From: BOKZ01 sp040900165
GTDB lineage: Bacteria; Patescibacteriota; UBA1384; 2-12-FULL-50-11
Length of the DNA stretch: 64,000 nt
Assembly (NCBI GenBank): GCA_040900165.1
Contig: JBBDZM010000009.1
Span: 1-64,000 of the forward strand
Reading direction: 5' to 3'
Part shown: in pieces, positions 17,011 to 23,661 of the stretch
Layout of the letters: every line of letters begins with the position of its first letter
Position numbering within the stretch: position 1 is the stretch's first letter
Notes under the pieces: generated by a model
The model's database searches: none
What the model saw: only the letters and a program-made list of their open reading frames with translations
What the model was told of the DNA's origin: nothing
Translations under genes and position numbers: made by a program

Positions 17011-18033
17011 TCATACCTTTTTCAGCTCGTCCTTCAACAGCTTAATCGATTCAACCGGCGTTGGGTCAACACCGTAGACACCAGCTAGGTAGAAGCTCAA
17101 CCAGTCGCCAAAATGGACAAACAACCACTGTTCGCTTAGTAAGCTCTGTGAGCTGACCGATAGGGGAATCGCCGGGATTTGTTTCCCATTAAATAGTTTT
17201 TCGATAATTTTTTTGCGAGCGACGTTGCGGGAGAAGCTGTGGTTGGATTCTAATAGTAGAACCGATAGTTTTTCGGGCACCGAGAAATCGGTACCAACAA
17301 CAGTATTATGGCAAAGCTCGGGCAGGGGAGCGGCCAGAGCAAAAGTTTTGCTGTTTTCGTTGAGCTGGGTAACCCAGCGGTTAGCGACGGCGGTTAAGGG
17401 GCGACTGGCGACAATAACCGGAACTTTATTATTGAGAGTAATCGCCAATTCCTCGGCTTTTTCGGCAAAGGTGTTTTTGACGGTGGCGCTTTTAATCTCG
17501 GCCAGTGCTTGAAAATACTGCTGCTCGGTAAAATTAACCAGCTTGAGCTTAGCCAACAGGGTAATCAGCGAGCCGTAGAGCCAGCCGATCGCCGCCCGGG
17601 GCGGGCTGTCGTAAGTAAAGGTAATTAGTGGAAACCCGTGGATATCGGCCTGTTCTTTGAGCTTGCCGCCAGTGGTTATGGCGTAGACTGGGATCTTTTT
17701 CTCAACGGCGGTTTTAACGGCATCGATCGTTTCCTCGGTATCGCCGGAGTAGCTAATAGCAATAACAACGGTATTTTGGTCGACCCAGGCTGGTAGGCCG
17801 TAGTCGGCCCAGATATCGATACTGATTGGTTGCTCAAAAAAAAGTTCCGCGGCTAATTTACCGGCAATACCGGAGCCGCCCATACCGCAGATTAATACCC
17901 GTTTGGCCGGCTGTTGAAGTTCGGGGATATCTTTAACCCAAAGCGTTGTCCAAGCTTTCTCCAGCTGATCTGGAAACTCCCGGATTTTAGACTCCATTTT
18001 TGATTCGTCGAGTACGATAATCTGTTCGGCCAT
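17011..18033 (-). CDS. Bifunctional phosphoglucose/phosphomannose isomerase (SIS domain)
   Basis: 340 residues with two SIS domains. The sugar-phosphate-binding loop CGMGGSGIAGKL lies near residue 50 and SYSGDTEETID near 95, the usual marks of the archaeal/CPR-type PGI/PMI. It links glucose-6-P or mannose-6-P with fructose-6-P, so with gpmI and eno it forms a carbohydrate cluster. It lies 56 bp upstream of eno on the same strand, so cotranscription is possible. The ATG is preceded by no clear Shine-Dalgarno. Confidence 0.9.
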   Translation of the reverse strand: MAEQIIVLDESKMESKIREFPDQLEKAWTTLWVKDIPELQQPAKRVLICGMGGSGIAGKLAAELFFEQPISIDIWADYGLPAWVDQNTVVIAISYSGDTEETIDAVKTAVEKKIPVYAITTGGKLKEQADIHGFPLITFTYDSPPRAAIGWLYGSLITLLAKLKLVNFTEQQYFQALAEIKSATVKNTFAEKAEELAITLNNKVPVIVASRPLTAVANRWVTQLNENSKTFALAAPLPELCHNTVVGTDFSVPEKLSVLLLESNHSFSRNVARKKIIEKLFNGKQIPAIPLSVSSQSLLSEQWLFVHFGDWLSFYLAGVYGVDPTPVESIKLLKDELKKV

Positions 18034-18075
18034 GGATTAACCGTACCGGGAAAAGAGGGGATAGAAAAGTAGCCG

Positions 18076-18269
18076 TGGACTCACCGGGAGTCGAACCCGG
18101 ATCTCAGCAACCCGCCTGCCGTTGCCTGTGCCCGTGGACCGTATCGGAGTCGAACCGACGACCTCTACAATGCGAATGTAGCGCTCTACCAACTGAGCTA
18201 ACGGCCCACAGGCTCGGGCACTGGCGGGCATGGTGCGAATGCTGTGTTCTACCATTTAACTATAGTCGC
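18076..18269 (-). tRNA. tRNA-like structure split by an insertion that contains tRNA-Ala(CGC)
   Basis: The minus strand reads as a 5' tRNA half from 18269 (acceptor GCGACTA, D-arm GTT/AAC, anticodon stem CAGCA). The matching 3' half ends at 18076 (TGCTG, AGATC variable loop, a perfect T-arm, acceptor TGAGTCC, A73). The two halves are joined by CCCGCC-TGCC-GCCTGT pairing with ACAGGC-GGCA-GGCGGG (18111-18129 with 18208-18228). The acceptor stem pairs only if two single-base bulges are allowed. The loop next to the stem reads TTCGCA, so the anticodon may be CGC. It is either a tRNA with an odd intron or a decayed gene. Confidence 0.45.
18135..18207 (-). tRNA. tRNA-Ala(CGC)
   Basis: A regular 73-nt cloverleaf. 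Acceptor GGGCCGT/ACGGTCC includes G3-U70; the anticodon loop TTCGCAT gives CGC; A73 is the discriminator and no CCA is encoded. It sits inside the tRNA-like structure at 18076-18269, bounded on both sides by that structure's paired arms. Confidence 0.93.
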
Positions 18270-18364
18270 TAGTAAACGACTTACACGGCGTATCCCGTCG
18301 TGTATGAGCCCAATAAGTACAATTTTACCTGAAAATTTGTTAAAATTTACCTGTTCGAAGTTGG

Positions 18365-18447
18365 GCCAGGGTGGTGGAACGGTATACACGCAGCACTCAA
18401 AATGCTGTGGGCGCAAGCCCTTGCGGGTTCGAATCCCGCTCCTGGTA
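18365..18447 (+). tRNA. tRNA-Leu(CAA)
   Basis: A class II tRNA with acceptor GCCAGGG/TCCTGGT, D-arm with GTGGTGGAAC, anticodon stem CAGCA/TGCTG with loop CTCAAAA (anticodon CAA), a long variable arm GTGGGCGCAAGCCCTT, and T-arm GCGGGTTCGAATCCCGC. Discriminator A73 is correct for leucine. The first pair is G1-U72. CCA is not encoded. Confidence 0.93.
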
Positions 18448-18454
18448 CAGATGA

Positions 18455-18705
18455 ATATAATTAATAAGATAAATTGGGATTCGATAGTGGGTGGTAAACA
18501 CCCACTTAGCAATGTCCTAGTTGCTATAGTGAGCGNNNNNNNNNNNNNNNNNNNNNNNNNNNNNNNNNNNNNNNNNNNNNNNNNNNNNNNNNNNNNNNNN
18601 NNNNNNNNNNNNNNNNNNNNNNNNNNNNNNNNNNNCTATAGTGAGCGAAACGGCAGTGAAGCGAACTATACGAAGTTGCCAAGGGCAACTGACTACTCCC
18701 TCTCC
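18455..18705 (-). ncRNA. Structured RNA family 2, copy 3 (interrupted by the assembly gap)
   Basis: On the minus strand, the bases on both sides of the N run match the middle of the RNA at 43246-43317. Left of the gap, AGTGGGT/ACCCACT (18486-18506) replaces AGTGTCC/GGACACT of the other copy with the same 7-nt loop starting GTTT. That is a clean case of compensatory change. Right of the gap, the GTATAG to CTATAG segment is also shared. The 3' domain seen in copies 1 and 2 is not visible here. Confidence 0.5.
18536..18635. other. Assembly gap (100 N)
   Basis: Exactly 100 N. The 12 bases before the gap (CTATAGTGAGCG) are repeated directly after it, and the related RNA copy at 43246-43317 is continuous over the same point. 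The simplest reading is that the contigs overlap and nothing is missing. Confidence 0.95.
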
Positions 18706-18711
18706 TGGCAC

Positions 18712-19434
18712 ATGAAACAATTGAAAGTTGAAGAAAAAGACCTAAGGCGGTTATTTATTAATGACACACCCTTGGCGGTATTTTGGCGGCGTTTTCGCCA
18801 ATTTGCCAAACAGCTACTGGCCCTGGCAGCGCTGTATTTGCTGTTTTTTGTCCTGCTGAACTTTGGCGCTTATTGGACCCGGTTCCAATACAGCGTTAAC
18901 GCCCAGCCAGTTGAAAAAGTTGCCGTCATTAAGCCACCGGTTAAAAAGATCCAGTACAAACCGGAGCTGCGGATACCGAAAATCGGCGTAGTGGCGCCAC
19001 TGCAGGTGGATGTTCACCCAAATATTATTATTGAGAGCTTAAAAACCGGCGTATCTCAGTACGCCGGTACCGCCACTCCCGGGCAGATCGGCAATAGCGT
19101 TATCGTTGGCCACTCGTCGGACTTTCCTTGGAGCGATGGGCGTTACAAAAATATTTTTGCCCTGCTGGACAAGCTAACGGTCGGCGATCAGATAATTATT
19201 ACCTACAAAACCGAGAAATATATTTACGTTGTCACCGGTCAGAAAATTGTCGCCGCCACCGACTTGTCGGTGCTAAACATTACCGCCAAGCCAACAGTCA
19301 CGCTGCTGACTTGTTACCCGGTTGGAACATCCAGAAACCGCCTAATTATCACAGCAAAGTTGGTGAGCGATAACGCCGGAAGTGTCCAGATCGGTCAGCC
19401 CGGCTCTACGGACTCGTTACCGCGGCCACGCTAG
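18712..19434 (+). CDS. Class D/E-type sortase
   Basis: 240 residues from the ATG at 18712; the frame opens earlier only through the N gap. A membrane helix spans about 36-58, then the extracellular sortase beta-barrel. Catalytic residues are visible: His134 in IVGHSSDF, Cys201 in LLTCYP, and the Arg of RNRLI near 210. It would link surface proteins to the envelope; the substrate is unknown and no LPXTG protein is seen in the window. Its end overlaps the convergent PEGA gene by 29 nt. Confidence 0.88.
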   Translation: MKQLKVEEKDLRRLFINDTPLAVFWRRFRQFAKQLLALAALYLLFFVLLNFGAYWTRFQYSVNAQPVEKVAVIKPPVKKIQYKPELRIPKIGVVAPLQVDVHPNIIIESLKTGVSQYAGTATPGQIGNSVIVGHSSDFPWSDGRYKNIFALLDKLTVGDQIIITYKTEKYIYVVTGQKIVAATDLSVLNITAKPTVTLLTCYPVGTSRNRLIITAKLVSDNAGSVQIGQPGSTDSLPRPR

Positions 19435-20116
19435 ACTCAACGACATCAACTAAGTAGTTACTATTGCCGTCCTTGAGGGCAAATGACCAGCTAAATAATT
19501 TGGGATTGATAGTCGGATCGGCAGCGGCAGTCTTGGTTACAAGTAAGTCTTGCGATGTTTCAGGGATATAAAGGCGAATTTCATTATTGAGCAGGTACAA
19601 ATAGGCATTATTGAATCGATAGACTTTTTCTGGTGTTTGGGAGAAACGAGTGATTAGCTTTGAGCCGTCGTAAAGCTCGCTACGCACCAAACTTAATCCG
19701 GTGCTAAGTTTGCCGATATCAACGAAGCGGTAGTTTTTGGCAAGCGTAGTTTTGAGCGGGGCGATAGCAACCATCAGGACGTCTTTAACTAAACCAACCT
19801 GACCGGGGCGTAAGTGGAATGATTTTTCGTAGCTATAAAAACCGGCCCGTTTAATCTCAAGTTCGTAGGAACCAGGATTAAGGTTGCGTTTTTCAAACGG
19901 TAGGGTGTTAGAGACTTTGAGGCCGTTGAGCCAAACGGTGACGTTAGAAATTTTACTATCGACGGCAATAACCGATGTTTGCTCGAAGGTGCCGCTGGCT
20001 TTGTCGTAGCTTAGGCCGTTGACCCAAATCAAAGAGAAGATAGCGATTGTCACAAAGGCGGTGGTGCCGAACAATCCGACCAGAAAGTTCTGGAGAAGTC
20101 GCTCTTTTCGCGTCAT
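19406..20116 (-). CDS. Membrane-anchored PEGA domain protein
   Basis: 236 residues from the ATG at 20116; longer readings run into mreB and were rejected. An N-terminal membrane helix (about 12-38) is followed by a PEGA domain (about 55-115) with VTVWLNGLKVSNTLPFEKRN and LNPGSYELEIKRAGF, then a beta-rich region without a recognised family. PEGA domains are carbohydrate- or envelope-associated surface modules. It is transcribed away from mreB and toward the sortase gene, so these three form an envelope cluster. Confidence 0.8.
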   Translation of the reverse strand: MTRKERLLQNFLVGLFGTTAFVTIAIFSLIWVNGLSYDKASGTFEQTSVIAVDSKISNVTVWLNGLKVSNTLPFEKRNLNPGSYELEIKRAGFYSYEKSFHLRPGQVGLVKDVLMVAIAPLKTTLAKNYRFVDIGKLSTGLSLVRSELYDGSKLITRFSQTPEKVYRFNNAYLYLLNNEIRLYIPETSQDLLVTKTAAADPTINPKLFSWSFALKDGNSNYLVDVVESSVAAVTSP

Positions 20117-20151
20117 TTTAGCAAGTGTAGCACCGTTGGAGCGAAAATGCT

Positions 20152-20179
20152 TTGTTAAGGGGAAAATTGCTGGTAGTAT
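20152..20179 (+). promoter_or_regulatory. Promoter of mreB
   Basis: TTGTTA (20152-20157) and TAGTAT (20174-20179) are 16 nt apart. The ATG follows 13 nt after the -10, leaving a leader of only about 7 nt. Confidence 0.5.
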
Positions 20180-20192
20180 TTGGTCTGTTAAT

Positions 20193-21200
20193 ATGGTTAG
20201 AAAAATTGGCATCGATTTGGGCACAAATAATATCCTGATTTTTATTCCCGGACAGGGGATAGTTATTGATGAGCCAGCCGTTGTGGCTATTGATGCCTTC
20301 GATAATAAAATTGTCGCCTTTGGCGAAGAAGCCAAGAAAATGCTCGGCAAAACTCCCGACAGCATTATTGCCGCCCGGCCGCTCAAAGACGGCGTTATCG
20401 CTAACTTTAAAGTGACCGAGGCAATGTTGCGCTATTTTATCAACCGAATTTCCGGCCGGCTAAGATTATTTCGGCCGGATATTATGGTGGCCGTACCGGT
20501 GGGTGCGACATCGACCGAGCGACGGGCGGTGATTGATGCCTGCGTTTCGGCCGGCGCTAAAAAAGCTTATTTAATCAAAGAGCCGATCGCCGCCGCTCTG
20601 GGGGCTAACGTGCCGATCGCCGCCGCCGAAGGTCACCTAGTTATTGATATCGGCGGGGGAACTACCGAGGTAGCGGTAATTTCGCTTGGTGATGTAGTGG
20701 CCTCAACATCGGTACGGGTGGGCGGTAATAAAATGGATACTGCCATCGCCAACTATATCCGCAAAAAATATTTGTTGGTGATCGGCGAGCAAACGGCCGA
20801 GATGCTTAAGATAAAGGTTGGCTCGGTATTGCCGATGAAAAAGGAATTAACAACCGAATTGTCGGGAACCAACTCCGTTACCGGTCTGCCCGAGAGTGTG
20901 TTGGTTAACTCCAGCGATGTGATGAACGCCGTTCAGGAAGAGCTCAAAGAGATTATCGGTGCCGTTAAGGCTGTGCTTCAAAAAACTCCGCCCGAGCTGG
21001 CAGCTGATATTATGGACAAAGGAATGATTATGACTGGCGGGGGATCGCTACTACGAGATATGGACGAGTTGTTTACCAAGGTCACCGGTGTGCCCTGCCA
21101 ACTCTCCGAAGATCCGCGACTTTGTGTGGTCCGAGGAACAGGGATTGCCGTTGAACACCTAGACGAATACGTCCGCTCGGTCCTGTGGGCCAAGCGATGA
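20193..21200 (+). CDS. mreB: Rod-shape-determining protein MreB
   Basis: 335 residues. The actin fold is clear: phosphate-1 loop IGIDLGTNNILIF near the N-terminus, phosphate-2 DIGGGTTEVAVI around 156-167, and adenosine loop TGGGSLL near 290. MreB polymerises under the membrane and guides side-wall synthesis. ATG 20193 was chosen because the conserved start follows at once. The next gene (WecG/TagA type) starts 15 nt downstream, suggesting joint expression of cell-shape and polymer genes. Confidence 0.95.
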   Translation: MVRKIGIDLGTNNILIFIPGQGIVIDEPAVVAIDAFDNKIVAFGEEAKKMLGKTPDSIIAARPLKDGVIANFKVTEAMLRYFINRISGRLRLFRPDIMVAVPVGATSTERRAVIDACVSAGAKKAYLIKEPIAAALGANVPIAAAEGHLVIDIGGGTTEVAVISLGDVVASTSVRVGGNKMDTAIANYIRKKYLLVIGEQTAEMLKIKVGSVLPMKKELTTELSGTNSVTGLPESVLVNSSDVMNAVQEELKEIIGAVKAVLQKTPPELAADIMDKGMIMTGGGSLLRDMDELFTKVTGVPCQLSEDPRLCVVRGTGIAVEHLDEYVRSVLWAKR

Positions 21201-21215
21201 ACACAACTAACGACA

Positions 21216-21929
21216 ATGGTAAGCCAAGCTAAAATCCTGGGAGTAAATATCGATATCGTTACCTGGGCAGAGATTGTCCGGTTCTGCAAACAAGCCCTTG
21301 TCCAAGCGGCTCCACAGATGATTACAACCATTAACGGGGAAATAATTCTTATCGCCACCAAAAACCCCTCGTATAAAAAAGTTCTTAATACGGCCAATTT
21401 GGCGATCGCCGATTCAACTAACGTCGTTTGGATGGGGCGACTGAAGGGATTTAAGTTTCCTTACCGCACCCCGGGCAGCGAGCTGTTTTGGGAGATCTGT
21501 GAGATCGCCGAAGATATGAAAAAGTCAGTCTACTTTTTGGGAGGGGCAGAGAATACCGCCCAGCTAACTGCCGAAAAGGTCCAAGAGCGATTCCCAGCAC
21601 TAGAGATTGCTGGCTTTAGTAACGCCGACCCGTCGGAGCAGACGGCGCTAGAAGTCCGCAAGAAAAACCCGGATGTGGTGTTTGTGGCCTACGGCGCACC
21701 CGTGCAGGAGCTGTGGATTGCTCAAAACAAAGACAAAATTACTGCCAAGATAATGGTCGGAGTGGGGGGAACGTTCGATATGGTATCGGGCAAACTGCGC
21801 CGGGCGCCGGACTGGATGTTAAAAATGCACTTAGAGTGGCTCTGGCGGCTCTATCTCCAGCCAAAGCGAATCATTCGGATATTTAAAGCGGTGATAATCT
21901 TTCCAATCCGGGTGCTATTTAGCTCATAA
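21216..21929 (+). CDS. WecG/TagA/CpsF family glycosyltransferase
   Basis: 237 residues. The family motifs are present: INGEIILIA near 34, the DSTNVVWMGR segment near 66, ELFWEICE, YFLGGAENTAQ, and MVGVGGTFDMVSGKLRRAP near 190. Members transfer N-acetylmannosamine or related sugars to lipid-linked acceptors for teichoic-acid or capsule-type polymers at the inner membrane face. The C-terminal amphipathic segment ends in a hydrophobic FIRVLF-like run. It follows mreB by 15 nt. Confidence 0.9.
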   Translation: MVSQAKILGVNIDIVTWAEIVRFCKQALVQAAPQMITTINGEIILIATKNPSYKKVLNTANLAIADSTNVVWMGRLKGFKFPYRTPGSELFWEICEIAEDMKKSVYFLGGAENTAQLTAEKVQERFPALEIAGFSNADPSEQTALEVRKKNPDVVFVAYGAPVQELWIAQNKDKITAKIMVGVGGTFDMVSGKLRRAPDWMLKMHLEWLWRLYLQPKRIIRIFKAVIIFPIRVLFSS

Positions 21930-21933
21930 CTAG

Positions 21934-22116
21934 AAAAACTCCGAGCCAGGACCGAGCAAGCCTGCCCGGTCAGCGAGGAAGTTTTTCACCACCCGCCTGG
22001 GGCAGCGTGCGGGGGTGGGCCGCGCTCGCAACGCTAGCACTTGCTTAGCGGGCGAGAGTGCAGAGGGTAGGGGGCTGCTTCGCAACTAAGCCCCCTGTCC
22101 TCTGCAGAAATTGCGT
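21934..22116 (-). ncRNA. Structured RNA family 2, copy 1
   Basis: This gene-free region folds well on the minus strand. In order: hairpin TGCAGAGG/CCTCTGCA enclosing GGGGGCT/AGCCCCC; hairpin CTCGC-CGCTA/TAGCG-GCGAG; a conserved segment (21983-22010) identical over 28 nt to 43402-43429; and a final stem AAAAACT/AGTTTTT enclosing GACCG-GCA/TGC-CGGTC. The last hairpin changes sequence but keeps pairing in copy 2. The final stem with its T-run would act as terminator. It does not match RNase P, tmRNA, SRP or 6S as I know them. Confidence 0.6.
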
Positions 22117-22134
22117 TCTTTTGATAATGCGGAA

Positions 22135-22163
22135 TTGATAACTTCACATATTGATGTTATTAT
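22135..22163 (+). promoter_or_regulatory. Promoter of nusA
   Basis: TTGATA (22135-22140) and TATTAT (22158-22163) are exactly 17 nt apart. The expected start near 22170 leads directly into the hairpin at 22174. Confidence 0.7.
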
Positions 22164-22173
22164 TACGATGTAG

Positions 22174-22199
22174 ACCAGGATTTAGTCCTGGTTGTTTTT
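22174..22199 (+). terminator. Terminator-like hairpin at the 5' end of the nusA transcript
   Basis: ACCAGGA (22174-22180) pairs with TCCTGGT (22186-22192), followed by TGTTTTTA. It starts within about 5 nt of the predicted transcription start of nusA. It may attenuate nusA, perhaps in response to NusA itself, or simply protect the 5' end. Confidence 0.55.
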
Positions 22200-22252
22200 A
22201 AATAAAAAACCAAACAGTGATATTCTAAATAAAAGGAGATTAAACTATACTC

Positions 22253-22297
22253 ATGTATAACATTCGTTTATTCAACCTCCAAAAAGAGGTTTCATAA
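22253..22297 (+). promoter_or_regulatory. Leader ORF MYNIRLFNLQKEVS coupled to nusA
   Basis: An ATG at 22253, 15 nt after GGAG, opens a 14-codon frame whose TAA overlaps the nusA ATG (TAATG). Within it, AACCTC and GAGGTT (22274-22291) form a hairpin that hides the nusA Shine-Dalgarno. Ribosomes on the leader would open it. Confidence 0.45.
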
Positions 22298-23550
22298 TGG
22301 CCATTTCACCATTTAGCGCCGCCCTAAACCAACTAGCCGACGAGCGAGGACTACCCCGTGAGATTATCGTGGAAGCGATTGAATCGGCCGTCGGTGCCGC
22401 TTATCGCAAAGACTACGGCAACCCCGACCAAGAGATAATTTCGCGCTTAAACGATGAAAGCGGCCAATTCGATATCTTCCAGGTATTTGATGTTGTCAAG
22501 GAGGTGGAAAACGAGCACGCCCAGCTAACACTTAAGCAAGCCAAAGAAATGAAAAAAGGCGCAAAGCTCGAGGACAAAATCGAAATTGAGCTCGAGCCCC
22601 ACACAGAATTTGGCCGTATTGCTGCCCAAACTGCCAAGCAGGTTATCTCTCAGCGCCTACGTGAGGCCGAGAAAGAAATACTTTATGCCGAGTACAAAGA
22701 AAAACAGGGCCAGCTAATTAACGGCTACGTCCAACAGATCGAGGGACCAAACGTTATTATGAACATCGGTAAACTTAACGGCCTGATGATTGCCTCTGAT
22801 CAAATTCCTAACCAACATTACTACGCTGGCCAGCGCTTAAAAATCCTGGTCTACAACGTCGAAGAAACCCCGCGCGGTCCCCGCGTTCTGGTAACCCGCT
22901 CCAGCCCCGACTTTATTAAAAAGTTATTTGAGTTGGAAGTTCCAGAAGTCGCCGCCGGCAACGTGGAAGTGAAAGTAATTGCCCGAGAAGCCGGAACCCG
23001 AACCAAAATGGCCGTTATCTCCAACCAACCCGGGCTCGACCCGGTCGGCTCATGTGTCGGTCAGCGCGGCAGCCGCGTTCAGGCCGTTATTAGCGAGATT
23101 GGCGATGAAAAAATCGATATTATCCCTTGGAAAGAAGACACCGAAGGATTCTTAATCGAAGCCCTTAAGCCAGCGTTAATCGAAAAAATCAAACTCTCTA
23201 AAAAAGAGCTGCGAGCAACTGTGACTGTTCCGGAAGATCAACTATCTCTAGCGATCGGTAAGAACGGCCAGAATGTTCGCTTGGCTAGCAAACTAATTGG
23301 CTGGGAAGTCGATATCGTCAAAACCGGCGAGGACAAGCGCCCGGAAAGAGCCGAGCGAGTAGAAACACCGGCACCAACCGAAACTCCAGCACCAGAAGTG
23401 AGCGAAAAAACCGCAGTTGTCGAACAAGTAGAAACCGCCGAAATTGTCGAGACCGAACCGCCAATGCCAACGGACAAGGCGATCGATGCTCAGACTCCCG
23501 AAGACCAAGTCGCCGAGCAAGAGCAGGTGGCCGACGAAGCCAGTAAGTAA
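22297..23550 (+). CDS. nusA: Transcription termination/antitermination factor NusA
   Basis: 417 residues. Order: N-terminal RNA-polymerase-binding domain (1-130), S1 domain (about 135-200, GYVQQIEGPNVIMNIGKLNG), two KH domains (205-345, including GSCVGQRGSRVQAVISEIGDEKIDI), then an acidic, Pro/Glu-rich tail of about 70 residues in place of the acidic repeats of E. coli. It controls pausing and Rho-independent termination, and works with the NusB encoded at 9559. Expression seems controlled by an early hairpin and a coupled leader ORF. Confidence 0.95.
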   Translation: MAISPFSAALNQLADERGLPREIIVEAIESAVGAAYRKDYGNPDQEIISRLNDESGQFDIFQVFDVVKEVENEHAQLTLKQAKEMKKGAKLEDKIEIELEPHTEFGRIAAQTAKQVISQRLREAEKEILYAEYKEKQGQLINGYVQQIEGPNVIMNIGKLNGLMIASDQIPNQHYYAGQRLKILVYNVEETPRGPRVLVTRSSPDFIKKLFELEVPEVAAGNVEVKVIAREAGTRTKMAVISNQPGLDPVGSCVGQRGSRVQAVISEIGDEKIDIIPWKEDTEGFLIEALKPALIEKIKLSKKELRATVTVPEDQLSLAIGKNGQNVRLASKLIGWEVDIVKTGEDKRPERAERVETPAPTETPAPEVSEKTAVVEQVETAEIVETEPPMPTDKAIDAQTPEDQVAEQEQVADEASK

Positions 23551-23622
23551 GTGTAAAGTACACTTTACACTACCGGTTCAACGATTTGCAGGGTTAATTG
23601 GGATAATCTCCAATAATTTTAC

Positions 23623-23651
23623 CTGACAAACCGGTAACGGTTTGCTATATT
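23623..23651 (+). promoter_or_regulatory. clpC promoter with an inverted-repeat operator
   Basis: CTGACA (23623-23628) and TATATT (23646-23651) are 17 nt apart. The spacer holds a perfect palindrome, CAAACCG-GTAA-CGGTTTG (23627-23644), that would be bound by a dimeric repressor. ATG follows the -10 by 10 nt. It is not a CIRCE or CtsR box. Confidence 0.65.
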
Positions 23652-23661
23652 TAGAGCGAAA

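Noticed and set aside
18520..18647. CTATAGTGAG at the gap edges resembling a T7 promoter remnant
   Set aside because: The match is partial, and the same bases are part of the native RNA family at 43246, so vector contamination is not needed.
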